From a virus: DNA of 43,180 nucleotides. The DNA lies in IMG/VR virus record IMGVR_UViG_3300028025_002632, positions 1-43,180 of that record; one strand, written 5' to 3'. This document shows positions 29,701-37,729 of this stretch, piece after piece. The notes under the pieces were generated by a model. That model had not been told where the DNA came from. It saw only the letters and a list, made by a program, of their open reading frames with translations, and made no database searches. How positions within the stretch are numbered: position 1 is the first letter of the stretch; every line of letters starts with the position of its first letter. The position numbers and the translations under genes are program-made.

Positions 29701-32700
29701 GCGTCAAGCATATTTTTATATGCCTGAATCATACTCTTATACGTATCGTTCATCTGGTTCTGAATAGATATAACTCTTTGATAACCAATTAATTGGTTAA
29801 ATAGTACATATTCTGAAATCTTTGTCTCTCCGAACTGGTACGTCTTTTTCTTGGACAGTCCTCCGAATATATTTTTTACAGCGTCTTGAGCCATAGACAT
29901 AGCTGTAGTGCTCGCACTGTTCCTTGTAAGAAGATATGCCTTTACTAGCTCTCCTGCACGACCAACTGATTCTAACAACTTGATTACGTTGTACTGGTTG
30001 TCTAGCATACTAACCTTTATTGAGTTGCTTACTCTAGACAGAAGTGATGGCGTAGATTTTTTAATCTCTTTTAGGGTTCTCTCTCTGTCCATAATCTGAC
30101 CCCTCATCGTCTCCTTTGCCCTGTATCCACCAGTTGATGTCTTTATCATCTCCTCACCAACCTTGCCCTTCTCTTTACCGAACGACTCCCAGTTGTATTC
30201 CTTTTTAGTTACAGCACCACCCTGCTCTCTAACTGGTCCAACCTCTCCAGTTGGAGTAGGACCTTGAGGGCCCTCTGGGAGCTGTTCTCCTATAGGAACT
30301 ATTTCACTCATTTTTTGAGCAGGCTCTCCTATATTTACATATTCTTCCTGAACAGAAGATATTGTCTTTCCAGATAAAACATCTTTTAGTGCCCCACCAA
30401 TAAATTGCTCAAGTGTTAATTTCTCTATTTCATCAGGCTTCAAAGACCTTAATGAAGGAAATTGTTCTTGAAGAAACTTCCATAGACCAACAAGCCATTC
30501 TTTAAATTTAGACTTTTGAGCTGCATTTGTTATAGTTTCTCCACGATTACCAATTAACATAGCAAGAGCTTCTTTCCTTGCTTCTAGCGTATCTCCAAGT
30601 TGAGATTTTGATTTTATAAATTCATCAGTTCCTTCAACAAGAGATATACCCTTGTTAAATAATTCTGGATTCATATTTTGGGTATAGTCAACCCATATGT
30701 GGCCCATTTCATGTATAGCTGTATTTGCTGTAGATATTGATGGATTTAAATATATTTTACCATTAGTAGTAAGTCCATATATTACTTCACCGTCTTTTAC
30801 ATATTTTTTTACATTTTGTGATGAAACTATATCATCAAAAGATTGCTGGTCTGTAAAAAATGTAACATCCGGGAATGATAAGTTTAAGAATCCTATTAAT
30901 TTAGATAGTTCAGATTCTTTTTCAACTAAAGTTTTACCTCTAAATATTGCGTTTGATAATCCAGAAGGCATTGCTCTGCTTACAGCCTCACCCGGAGTTA
31001 TTTTCTTTCCACTAGATACAGAATCTGTAATCTTTTTTACAGCATTACCATATGCTGTTGGCATTATTGATGCTAAATGAGCAGTATCCTCAACTACTCC
31101 AAGACCCATTCCTTTTAATGCAAATGGATAATTTGGATGTCCAGACTTTTGAATTGAATCAGATTTTGTATCTATTCCAACAAATCCTATTACGTGTCTG
31201 GCTGGAACATTTTTGATTGAAGGGTCCCTAATTGGCTCAGTCATCCAACCAAGATGAATTTTCTTTATATCTTCCTTACCAAGACCCTCCATAAGGGCTT
31301 TAGTAACTGGCTTGTCAGCACGAAGTCTATTAACATCAGTAAGAAGTCCAACTTCTCCAGATGTTATTCTATCCATTACTAGTGGACGAGTATTTATATT
31401 TAACTGAGCTATATTAGCTATAACATCTGTTACAGATTTATTCTGTTTTAAATAATCCTGATATATCTGCTTATAACCATTTAATGAATTTCTTTCACTA
31501 GGTGATAACTTTTTTGTTTTTGATAGAGCATCAAGTCTATTCATATTAGACTTAATATCTTCAACTAATGCAGTATATGCATTTTTTAAGTTTTTCTTTG
31601 GAAGTGAATTTAAATTATCTAAAAGAACTCTAAAAACAGCTTCATTTGAATTTATAGCTTCTGTTCCCATTTTAACTACAGCTACTGGAACTATTCCATC
31701 TGGATATAATTCTGGATTTTTTCTATAAATCTCTTTTGCGGTATTCAATGTATCCTGTGCAGTAGCCTCATCTGTATAAGCCCAAGCAAATTCAGTATTA
31801 TCTTCTGTGTAATTAAATCCAATTCCACCCATCAGCCCAGATATAGTATTACCTGTAGCTGGATTTACAACATCCCCTGTAGTAAGTTCATCTGATATAG
31901 TAACCATTATTGGCTTTCCTATAAAATCAGAAATTTTTACAACTTTTGGAGTTGCTGCATTTTGTGGTCTTGATACAATATTATTTACATCTGCCTTTAC
32001 TGTGTTCTTTATTGCATCATCAACTTTAAACTCAACAGATGAATCAGATATTGAATTAATTTCTTTTGTTATATCAGATGTTAAATCTTCTGAAACATTA
32101 CTAGTCTGAAACTGAACTGGTACACCTTTTGCGTCAAGCATACCTTTTACCTTGTATGACTCATCTGTCCAGTTGCCATATTCTGGATTCTTAGCATATA
32201 CAAGTCCACCTATCTGAACTACCTCTTCTGCTGACTTTATAGGTCTTCCTCTCTCTTGACTACTTCTATCATAGAAGTACGAGTGCCTAAATGGATTCAT
32301 ACCAACCTGTACCCAGCTAGGGTCATTGACTACTTCTTGCATAATCTTCTTTGCAGATTCACCCTGTTCTTGCATGGTAGCACCTTCCATGTTCTGCCAC
32401 TTTCCAAACATCCTACCTATTGTAGTTTTCGGTACTCCTGCAGCTATAGATAGTGCAGCTTTTGGTTCAACTCCAAATTTTACATCAGTTATTTTTGCTA
32501 CGTTTCTATAAGATATAGCCTTGCCTGCATTTGTATCTCCTTCGTGCACAGATACAACCCATGTATTATTATTTGAATATGCTGGTATATCTAACCTAAG
32601 ACCAACTATAGAGTTATCCTGTATTGGAGAGTTTACCTTTTCGACCTTATCTTTACTTAAAGACCTTGTAATATCTTGCTCAGTAGCAGGCTCAAAGAAT

Positions 32701-35078
32701 CTAGTTATAGGTGTTATTGGGCTGTTCTCTGATACTGTAGCACGGTACTCCTCATTAGTTATTTTTCCTTCCTTTAGGTCTTTTGCTGCCTCAACAACTA
32801 TTGGGTTCCTAGAGGATATTGATGGGTCCCCCTTACCCTCTGGAGACCTTTCCCATTGAATACTTATTTCTCCCTGTTTCTGAAATTGAGGTGCTACTTC
32901 CTGCGTGCTGCTGACAGGGCGATTGCTAATATCTGCTTCTGTGGGCGTTTGTGCTTGGACTGCTTCAGCTCCCTGATATTGGCTGACACCGCCTTCTGGA
33001 GTGATTTCTTGCTTAGTCCTACTGCTTTCTTTAGTGGCATCTTCTTTTTGTTTTTGTTGTGAATTAATGTCTTCGTTAGCTATATCTAATATCTGCTTAT
33101 TTAATTGCTCTGCTAAAGAACTTGCCTCCTTCTTAAATACATCATCAAGATTTTCTGACTTCTTTATAAGGTCGTCTCTCTTGTCAACCAAGTCTATAAT
33201 CTTAGACTTAGCTTCAGTAGATAGAATGTCAGGCATCTTTTGCATCTGCTGAAATGCCTTTTGTGTTTCATCTTTAAGCTGCTGACCTTGTTCTTGAGAT
33301 ATCTGGCCAGAACCAACAAGAACGTCAATTCTTTCATTAGATTTTTCTATACCAAGACCATCAACTATAATTGCAATGTCTTTTTTATTTTGTGGCTTGT
33401 TGTTCTTTGCATTTTCAATAAACGTACCATGAGCCACCTCAACACTACCCGGTCCTGCTTCCCCTATGGCCTCCATTAAAATATCTGTTGGACTTGAAAT
33501 TTTACCAGTCTGAACTAGTTGACCAACAGCCTCACCTCCAGCACCAAGACCAGACTGGACACCAAGTTCTGTAGCTCCTACTAAAAATCTTTTGGCCATA
33601 GTTTCTGCTGGCTTTTTGGTAAGAGTACCAGCAACACCCATACTGACCATATCAAAAATAGCAACAGGTATACCCTTAAGGTATCCGTCTATCTTTAATT
33701 TATTCATTAATTCTTTGTCCTGAAAAGCTTTTCTTATATCTTCTGCAGATGTTATATCGTATCCAGCATTAGACATACCATCTATTATAGCTGAACTTGC
33801 TTCTAGATTTAATGATGCTAATCCTATTCCAGCCATCATACCAGAGCTATATCCTACAGCAGTTCCTGCACCCGGAACAATACTACCAAGTGCTGCTCCA
33901 GTTGCACCTCCAGCTGCCATCCTTGTTGAGCCATGATAATACAAGGCAACAAGACTTTCTAAAGTCAATTCAGATATTATTCCTAATGGATTTTTTGAGA
34001 ATGTCTCTATGCTTGGATTTTGGTAAAAATTTTCAAATGCCTTTGAAGACCTAGCCTCCTGTTGTAATTTCTGTATATTAGCTAACTTGTCTACATCCAC
34101 TCCACTAAGGTCTGCAGAGATATTTAACATATCTGCGGTTTCACCCATAAGTGCACCTCTCTCTATTGCCCTGCTAGCTATATTTTTAAATACTGATAAG
34201 TTGTAAGGATTTTCAAATTCAATATCTCTTATCTCATTAGATACAGATAGTGCGTCATTTTTTGAATTTATATATAACTCTTTACCTAGCTGTAGATTTG
34301 ATTTATCTATCTGTTTACTTTCTGAATCTTTTATTAGTTTAGCTGCAGCATTTATATCTATAGATACACCAATCTTATCAAGGTTAAGTATTGCAATTTT
34401 TCTATCAGCTTCACTTGATAAAGGGTCTTTAATTGTATTTATATATGACTGATACTCGCCCTGTTTACCATATGACAAAGACTTCAATCCAGAGTACTGT
34501 CTTGGAGTCAACAATGACTTTAATTCAGATGATTCGTACTCATTTATAAGTTGTTTTGATTTTGAGTAATATGCTGGGCTAAATTGACTATTTATAAACG
34601 AATCTCTCGTGTCCTTGTTGTTTTGAATATCCGAGAATTCATCCATCATGTTATACACAATGTCCGTCCTCTTCCCTAGCTCATTTTGATTGTTGGCCTT
34701 GTTCGCCATTGACATATACTGTCTAACTCCACTAGCTGTTGACTTAGACTGCTCGTCACCATTATCTAATTCATTTAACTTATCCTTTAGAAATGTATTT
34801 ATGTATGACGTAGAGTTTTGAAAAGAGCTATAGATATTATCAATTTCCTGCATAGGAAAAATATCCTTTGGCTCAACAAACTCTATCTTAGGTGCCTTTA
34901 TTTTTTTTACAGGATTTACATCTATTGACCTTGTCTCAACTTCTACCTTAGCTATATCCCTCTTGGGCTTTTTCTGCTCTGGCTCAGATAATATAGGCTC
35001 TACTAGAGGTGCTATATTTATAGATTGATACTCTGAACTCTCTGTGTCTAAAGGATTAAAATTTTGTTCAAAATTCAT
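26757..35078 (-). CDS. Large polyvalent/ejection-type protein with zinc-peptidase motif (2773 aa)
   Basis: The N-terminus is Pro/Lys-rich (36-70) and then helical. Residues about 370-545 are glycine- and alanine-rich with hydrophobic helices (GATGAALGSIVPGAGTAVGY, LGVQSGLGAGGEAVG), the likely membrane-active part. Residues about 840-976 contain VGMNPFRHSYFYDRSSQE, then RPIKSAEEVVQIGGLVYAKN, a domain typical of phage large polyvalent proteins. HEMGHIW at 1456-1462 is a zincin metallopeptidase motif. Long helical regions follow to the C-terminus. Its place after two probable internal virion proteins matches that of the giant ejected protein of T7-like phages (gp16), with a peptidase where gp16 has a transglycosylase. 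Codon use differs inside the gene (see findings). Confidence 0.75.
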   Translation of the reverse strand: MNFEQNFNPLDTESSEYQSINIAPLVEPILSEPEQKKPKRDIAKVEVETRSIDVNPVKKIKAPKIEFVEPKDIFPMQEIDNIYSSFQNSTSYINTFLKDKLNELDNGDEQSKSTASGVRQYMSMANKANNQNELGKRTDIVYNMMDEFSDIQNNKDTRDSFINSQFSPAYYSKSKQLINEYESSELKSLLTPRQYSGLKSLSYGKQGEYQSYINTIKDPLSSEADRKIAILNLDKIGVSIDINAAAKLIKDSESKQIDKSNLQLGKELYINSKNDALSVSNEIRDIEFENPYNLSVFKNIASRAIERGALMGETADMLNISADLSGVDVDKLANIQKLQQEARSSKAFENFYQNPSIETFSKNPLGIISELTLESLVALYYHGSTRMAAGGATGAALGSIVPGAGTAVGYSSGMMAGIGLASLNLEASSAIIDGMSNAGYDITSAEDIRKAFQDKELMNKLKIDGYLKGIPVAIFDMVSMGVAGTLTKKPAETMAKRFLVGATELGVQSGLGAGGEAVGQLVQTGKISSPTDILMEAIGEAGPGSVEVAHGTFIENAKNNKPQNKKDIAIIVDGLGIEKSNERIDVLVGSGQISQEQGQQLKDETQKAFQQMQKMPDILSTEAKSKIIDLVDKRDDLIKKSENLDDVFKKEASSLAEQLNKQILDIANEDINSQQKQKEDATKESSRTKQEITPEGGVSQYQGAEAVQAQTPTEADISNRPVSSTQEVAPQFQKQGEISIQWERSPEGKGDPSISSRNPIVVEAAKDLKEGKITNEEYRATVSENSPITPITRFFEPATEQDITRSLSKDKVEKVNSPIQDNSIVGLRLDIPAYSNNNTWVVSVHEGDTNAGKAISYRNVAKITDVKFGVEPKAALSIAAGVPKTTIGRMFGKWQNMEGATMQEQGESAKKIMQEVVNDPSWVQVGMNPFRHSYFYDRSSQERGRPIKSAEEVVQIGGLVYAKNPEYGNWTDESYKVKGMLDAKGVPVQFQTSNVSEDLTSDITKEINSISDSSVEFKVDDAIKNTVKADVNNIVSRPQNAATPKVVKISDFIGKPIMVTISDELTTGDVVNPATGNTISGLMGGIGFNYTEDNTEFAWAYTDEATAQDTLNTAKEIYRKNPELYPDGIVPVAVVKMGTEAINSNEAVFRVLLDNLNSLPKKNLKNAYTALVEDIKSNMNRLDALSKTKKLSPSERNSLNGYKQIYQDYLKQNKSVTDVIANIAQLNINTRPLVMDRITSGEVGLLTDVNRLRADKPVTKALMEGLGKEDIKKIHLGWMTEPIRDPSIKNVPARHVIGFVGIDTKSDSIQKSGHPNYPFALKGMGLGVVEDTAHLASIMPTAYGNAVKKITDSVSSGKKITPGEAVSRAMPSGLSNAIFRGKTLVEKESELSKLIGFLNLSFPDVTFFTDQQSFDDIVSSQNVKKYVKDGEVIYGLTTNGKIYLNPSISTANTAIHEMGHIWVDYTQNMNPELFNKGISLVEGTDEFIKSKSQLGDTLEARKEALAMLIGNRGETITNAAQKSKFKEWLVGLWKFLQEQFPSLRSLKPDEIEKLTLEQFIGGALKDVLSGKTISSVQEEYVNIGEPAQKMSEIVPIGEQLPEGPQGPTPTGEVGPVREQGGAVTKKEYNWESFGKEKGKVGEEMIKTSTGGYRAKETMRGQIMDRERTLKEIKKSTPSLLSRVSNSIKVSMLDNQYNVIKLLESVGRAGELVKAYLLTRNSASTTAMSMAQDAVKNIFGGLSKKKTYQFGETKISEYVLFNQLIGYQRVISIQNQMNDTYKSMIQAYKNMLDAKSGSDVTQYINEYNRNKQRLIENGMLDEGGNYVGESLDTEFAMGQVTASQAYNLLQEVRNTIGEEEFAKMMTRSEAYSQYFNGMMKDRLDAGLITEDSYNYLSKFFYAPTRYISSILSDPILSMARPSTSYATDRTLKTKKLKGGSERLNVSDYEGMLKATIYASEYSIAENRATNRFYNLVDENKESFDESGIRIGTRYILIEGDNKIPSVDAIDMNAKMVAEGKKPQGLKELPSGQKQLPFKGVEKVNNSLISSQGAVNESVASSGQMTADAEIITDEKGDRYYAVQVPLRDGEEYIKTYFNGQRKDIIVPKWFAEAWNNDNQKSSSSLTFVGHLTGATLLRVIATGINPVFGIAQLIPDSISAYAATVKQRGYVPLLVDYPVFFVKTLAAARDIKSNSPDYVEATKYGATTNFYNGGSVSFERGLLGKEDKSLETIIEEWNVPGLKQYIIGSKKITETTEQMSKVALYRSVRDSKIADFKSENGSEPTGQDLEDIRIESGAVARSTADFHRKGTHGSDINKIIPYLNAAIQIQRSVLSSAKENKSKALYYTMEFAAYGALLLLSAIGEWDDDELKEKKRLAYSKWSEFDKDNRVPLFFVESENKFISVKLPSFLVPVNSLVSRSIQRSIIDKNLSYDDRSFSKDMKDIVLNVSEEFPLAQFVNIEKVASRNPLYSGISKYFMNRDPYRQEAVVAYEKETDDYLEGAKIGERRASEIYQKIGKGAISPILPEGISPKRLEAAVSSIPFENNPFSGLLIYGSEMATSEKKLFEERYGKDALSQILKASGISQRYFKEGSKVNQNLVGISLNEIKDRGEFKENLALSVVPKFDSLVDSMTRKEAYLSLKTEFIKSEYPKLDQEKKKIARQWFDGEFQDMAKKDIQDPMIRQILGIQTSDARIDAINETIQTIKQTDSSKTEFIRSLYDKGLMKSGDVGTRLNQRGMRVKNNGEINPYFEPQVGFIRDEIKRYVEELRNKQ

Positions 35079-35094
35079 ATTATTGCTATATAAG

Positions 35095-35102
35095 CAAAGA
35101 TA
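35095..35102 (-). promoter_or_regulatory. Possible -7 box before the giant virion-protein gene
   Basis: The minus strand reads TATCTTTG, an exact TAnnTTTG, 16 bases before the ATG at 35078. The -33 region shows only a weak TTC. The spacing to the ATG is the same as at 26733-26740, and both gaps share the word TATCTTTG. Confidence 0.4.
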
Positions 35103-35108
35103 TGAGTT

Positions 35109-36383
35109 TTATTGTTTTCTTCCTGCAGAACCTACAGATGAGAAGTATGCATTAATCATAGCCATAGCTGTAGACTTATTTGTCTCACTTGGAGTCAGGT
35201 CAAAGTTGTATGAAGCTCCTTCTGAGTCCCACTCGTCAGGATTCTTCTGTGCCTTTATTTTATTTCCTGAAAAGTCAACCTTCCAAGACTTTGTACTTAG
35301 TGCACCCTTCATCTTATCCATTACAGCCTTAGCCTTATTTGCGTCTCCACTAAATAGGTCATTCATATATTGACCCATAAGTGCAGCGTCTTGTGAAGAC
35401 TGACTAACCTTACCGCCTGTTCTAGTTTTTTCAAATCGTTCTGTCTCATCTGGGGCTGGCTTATATTTTCTTGCTACTAGCTCCATCATAGTGTAGTCTA
35501 CAGGAGTAAAGTCCTTTATGTCCTTTACTGGCTTTTCAACTTCTTTCATGTACATTGTATACAGCTCATATCTAGTCTTAAACTCAGGGCTTACGCCTTC
35601 TGCGTTAGATGTCTTAAAGTTCTGAAAACTCTTAATTACTCCAGCAGAGTTTACAGCTGGAGCATTTACGGCATCGTATGCTACTGTCTCTAAGTCAGAA
35701 TATGCAGGTATCTGTTTCTTCTCTGTCCTTATAATCTTCTTGCTGGCATCTCTTACTACGTGGTCCTGCTGAACTACAGATATCTTAGGAATATAGGACT
35801 CATAGACTACACTTGGGGCAGTATATGCCTTCTGTGTTATAGATGTCTTATTTGGCAAATCCATTGAAGGGATATATTCTCCCTTTAATATGTTTTGATA
35901 TGCAGTTGATAGCCTTGAAGATTCATCATCAAACCCTTCATATTTATTTTTCTGAAGTGTAACTACCTGAAACATCGCGTCCTTTACCTCTTTTAAAGCA
36001 CCTACGTTCATTCCAAGTGTCTTCATCTTCTTCTCCATCAGGTCTTGAAGTGCGGTATATTCTGTAGAGTTAATCTTTCCTCCCTTATGTATAAGGTCCT
36101 TTATGCTTCTATTTAACTTCATTATCTCATCAAACTGACCAGTAAATGCAGTCTTTTCTGATGTGCTCAGGTCAGTACCAAACCTCTCTAGGTCAGACTG
36201 ATTCTGCCTATATACTGTATTTGCTACAGATGCCCTCTGCTCTTCCCTCTCTTTTTCTCTTTTCTGCCTCTCCTCTTCCTGTAATACAAAGTTCCTTCCA
36301 ACTTGGAATCCCTGCAAAGCTTCTTTTGCAGCAGCACCATAGTCTACGTATCCTGTTTGTACTAATTCTAATCTTCTGCTCAT
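35109..36383 (-). CDS. Probable internal virion (ejection) protein (424 aa)
   Basis: The first 60 residues hold a strong charged helix (EEERQKREKEREEQRASVAN), likely a coiled coil. The remainder is helical with linkers and a polar C-terminus. There is no signal peptide or membrane segment. No catalytic motif is seen. It lies between the Gln/Ala-rich protein and the giant polyvalent protein. In podoviruses three consecutive genes of this kind encode the proteins of the inner core that are ejected to form the DNA channel. The assignment is based on order and composition. Confidence 0.55.
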   Translation of the reverse strand: MSRRLELVQTGYVDYGAAAKEALQGFQVGRNFVLQEEERQKREKEREEQRASVANTVYRQNQSDLERFGTDLSTSEKTAFTGQFDEIMKLNRSIKDLIHKGGKINSTEYTALQDLMEKKMKTLGMNVGALKEVKDAMFQVVTLQKNKYEGFDDESSRLSTAYQNILKGEYIPSMDLPNKTSITQKAYTAPSVVYESYIPKISVVQQDHVVRDASKKIIRTEKKQIPAYSDLETVAYDAVNAPAVNSAGVIKSFQNFKTSNAEGVSPEFKTRYELYTMYMKEVEKPVKDIKDFTPVDYTMMELVARKYKPAPDETERFEKTRTGGKVSQSSQDAALMGQYMNDLFSGDANKAKAVMDKMKGALSTKSWKVDFSGNKIKAQKNPDEWDSEGASYNFDLTPSETNKSTAMAMINAYFSSVGSAGRKQ

Positions 36384-36407
36384 AATATTTTTTTATATAA
36401 CTATATT

Positions 36408-37289
36408 CTATCCCATTTTACCTATAGCTGCCCCTGCTACCTGACCTCCTATCTGACCAAGAGCTCCGATTGCTGAAGAAGTCTGTGCTCTACCTGCAGC
36501 CAAATCTGCCCTAGAAGACTGGTACTTGTTTGCCCACTTCTCCCAGTCCATCTGCTGCTTCATCTGCTGCTGCTGAGCCTCTAGGCCACCAGCCTGTGCA
36601 CCTAATTGATACCCTGTAAGACCTGCCTGCTGTTGAGCCTGAAGTCCTCCCATCTGTGCACCATATCCTAATCTTCCAGCCTCTACGCCTGTCTGATATC
36701 CAGTTCCAAGTGCCTGCTGTCTTAGCCCTGCTCCGTATTGCTTTGCCTGCATATACTGTCCAAGTCCAGCCGTCTGAGCCTGATACGCCTGTCCTACAAG
36801 TCCTGATATTCCTTGCTGCTGCTGTCTTAGTATACTACCTGCAAGAGCTCCTCCCATCCTTCTATCAGTCGCACCCTTCATTGCACCGGCAGACTGTTGA
36901 GCAAGTAGGTCTGCCCCCATCTGTGCAGCAGGTCCAAGACCTCTCTGCATGGCCATCTTACCAAGACCCTCTACTCCTGTAGCTGCCTTTTCTGCACCTG
37001 CCGTGTACTGCTGTGCGAATTGTTGTTGCTGTTGTTGTAGCTGTTTTGCATATTCAGTACCTGTACCTGCCATCTTGTTAGCTAGGTCCATCTGCTGATT
37101 TGCAGTCTGTGAAGCTTTAGCTATGTTCTGCTTATAGAAATCAGGTATGTTATATGAAGGTTCCTTAGACTCAAGTGATGATATCTGCTTCTTTGCCTTC
37201 TTTGTCCTTGAAGCACCTGATATAATACCAGCTCCTGCTGAACCTAATGCAACTGCTCCACCTATTATTGCTATTGCTCCGAAACTCAT
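36408..37289 (-). CDS. Probable internal virion protein, Gln/Ala/Gly-rich (293 aa)
   Basis: The N-terminus is a hydrophobic glycine-rich segment (FGAIAIIGGAVALGSAGAGI, 3-22). The rest is very rich in Gln, Ala and Gly (YAKQLQQQQQQFAQQYTAGA; QAQTAGLGQYMQAKQYGAGL), forming long helices with repeated AGxxGxQAQ-like units, and a second hydrophobic end (IGGQVAGAAIGKM). Such composition is typical of phage internal core and ejection proteins that insert in membranes. The start overlaps the cupin-like gene by four bases. Confidence 0.65.
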   Translation of the reverse strand: MSFGAIAIIGGAVALGSAGAGIISGASRTKKAKKQISSLESKEPSYNIPDFYKQNIAKASQTANQQMDLANKMAGTGTEYAKQLQQQQQQFAQQYTAGAEKAATGVEGLGKMAMQRGLGPAAQMGADLLAQQSAGAMKGATDRRMGGALAGSILRQQQQGISGLVGQAYQAQTAGLGQYMQAKQYGAGLRQQALGTGYQTGVEAGRLGYGAQMGGLQAQQQAGLTGYQLGAQAGGLEAQQQQMKQQMDWEKWANKYQSSRADLAAGRAQTSSAIGALGQIGGQVAGAAIGKMG

Positions 37290-37729
37290 AGTGATATTTT
37301 TTTATTTTCTAATACTATTTTTAATAATTCATTTTCTCTGTCTTCAAGTAGCCTACACTCAATCTCTTTTAAATCTTGCGAGTCTTCTTCGTTTAGGTGA
37401 TATGTAGTCCATATGCAGTCCTCTATTATATAGAGTATCCTTCTCGTCCCCGGCTTAGTTATTCCTGTATACGGTGCTTCAAACTCCTCCCAGTCCTTTC
37501 CGTCTATAGACACAGCAACCCTACCTTTAGATATGGTATATGGATGCTCTGTCTTATGTATTTTACTCGTCACAAGAGTACCAGTAGGCATGAATATCTC
37601 CCTAATATACATACCCGGAGTAAACCTGTGGACGAGTGGACATTCAAAAACTTCATAGTTCTCAGCCATAAATGCCTCAAGCTCATCTACCCTTCCATCA
37701 TTCTCCCTTATAATTACGTCTTTACTCAT
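37286..37729 (-). CDS. Cupin-like virion-region protein (147 aa)
   Basis: A beta-barrel pattern can be read: FTPGMYIREIFMPTGTLVTS, KIHKTEHPYTISKGRVAVSI, GITKPGTRRILYIIEDCIWT, TYHLNEED. The two cupin half-motifs are the region around H-x-T-E-H and the later PG-x-x-R...T-x-H. Metal-binding His and Glu residues are present in part. Similar small cupin-like proteins occur near tail genes of many podoviruses, with unknown function. It is coupled on both sides: its ATG shares one base with the stop of the 1314-residue gene, and its end overlaps the next gene by four bases. Confidence 0.65.
   Translation of the reverse strand: MSKDVIIRENDGRVDELEAFMAENYEVFECPLVHRFTPGMYIREIFMPTGTLVTSKIHKTEHPYTISKGRVAVSIDGKDWEEFEAPYTGITKPGTRRILYIIEDCIWTTYHLNEEDSQDLKEIECRLLEDRENELLKIVLENKKISL

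Noticed and set aside
36656-36982. Plus-strand frames opposite the late genes (for example 36656-36982, 32521-32859 and 22657-23061)
   Set aside because: They are antisense shadows of long genes with low-complexity or repeat composition, and have no leaders or family features.
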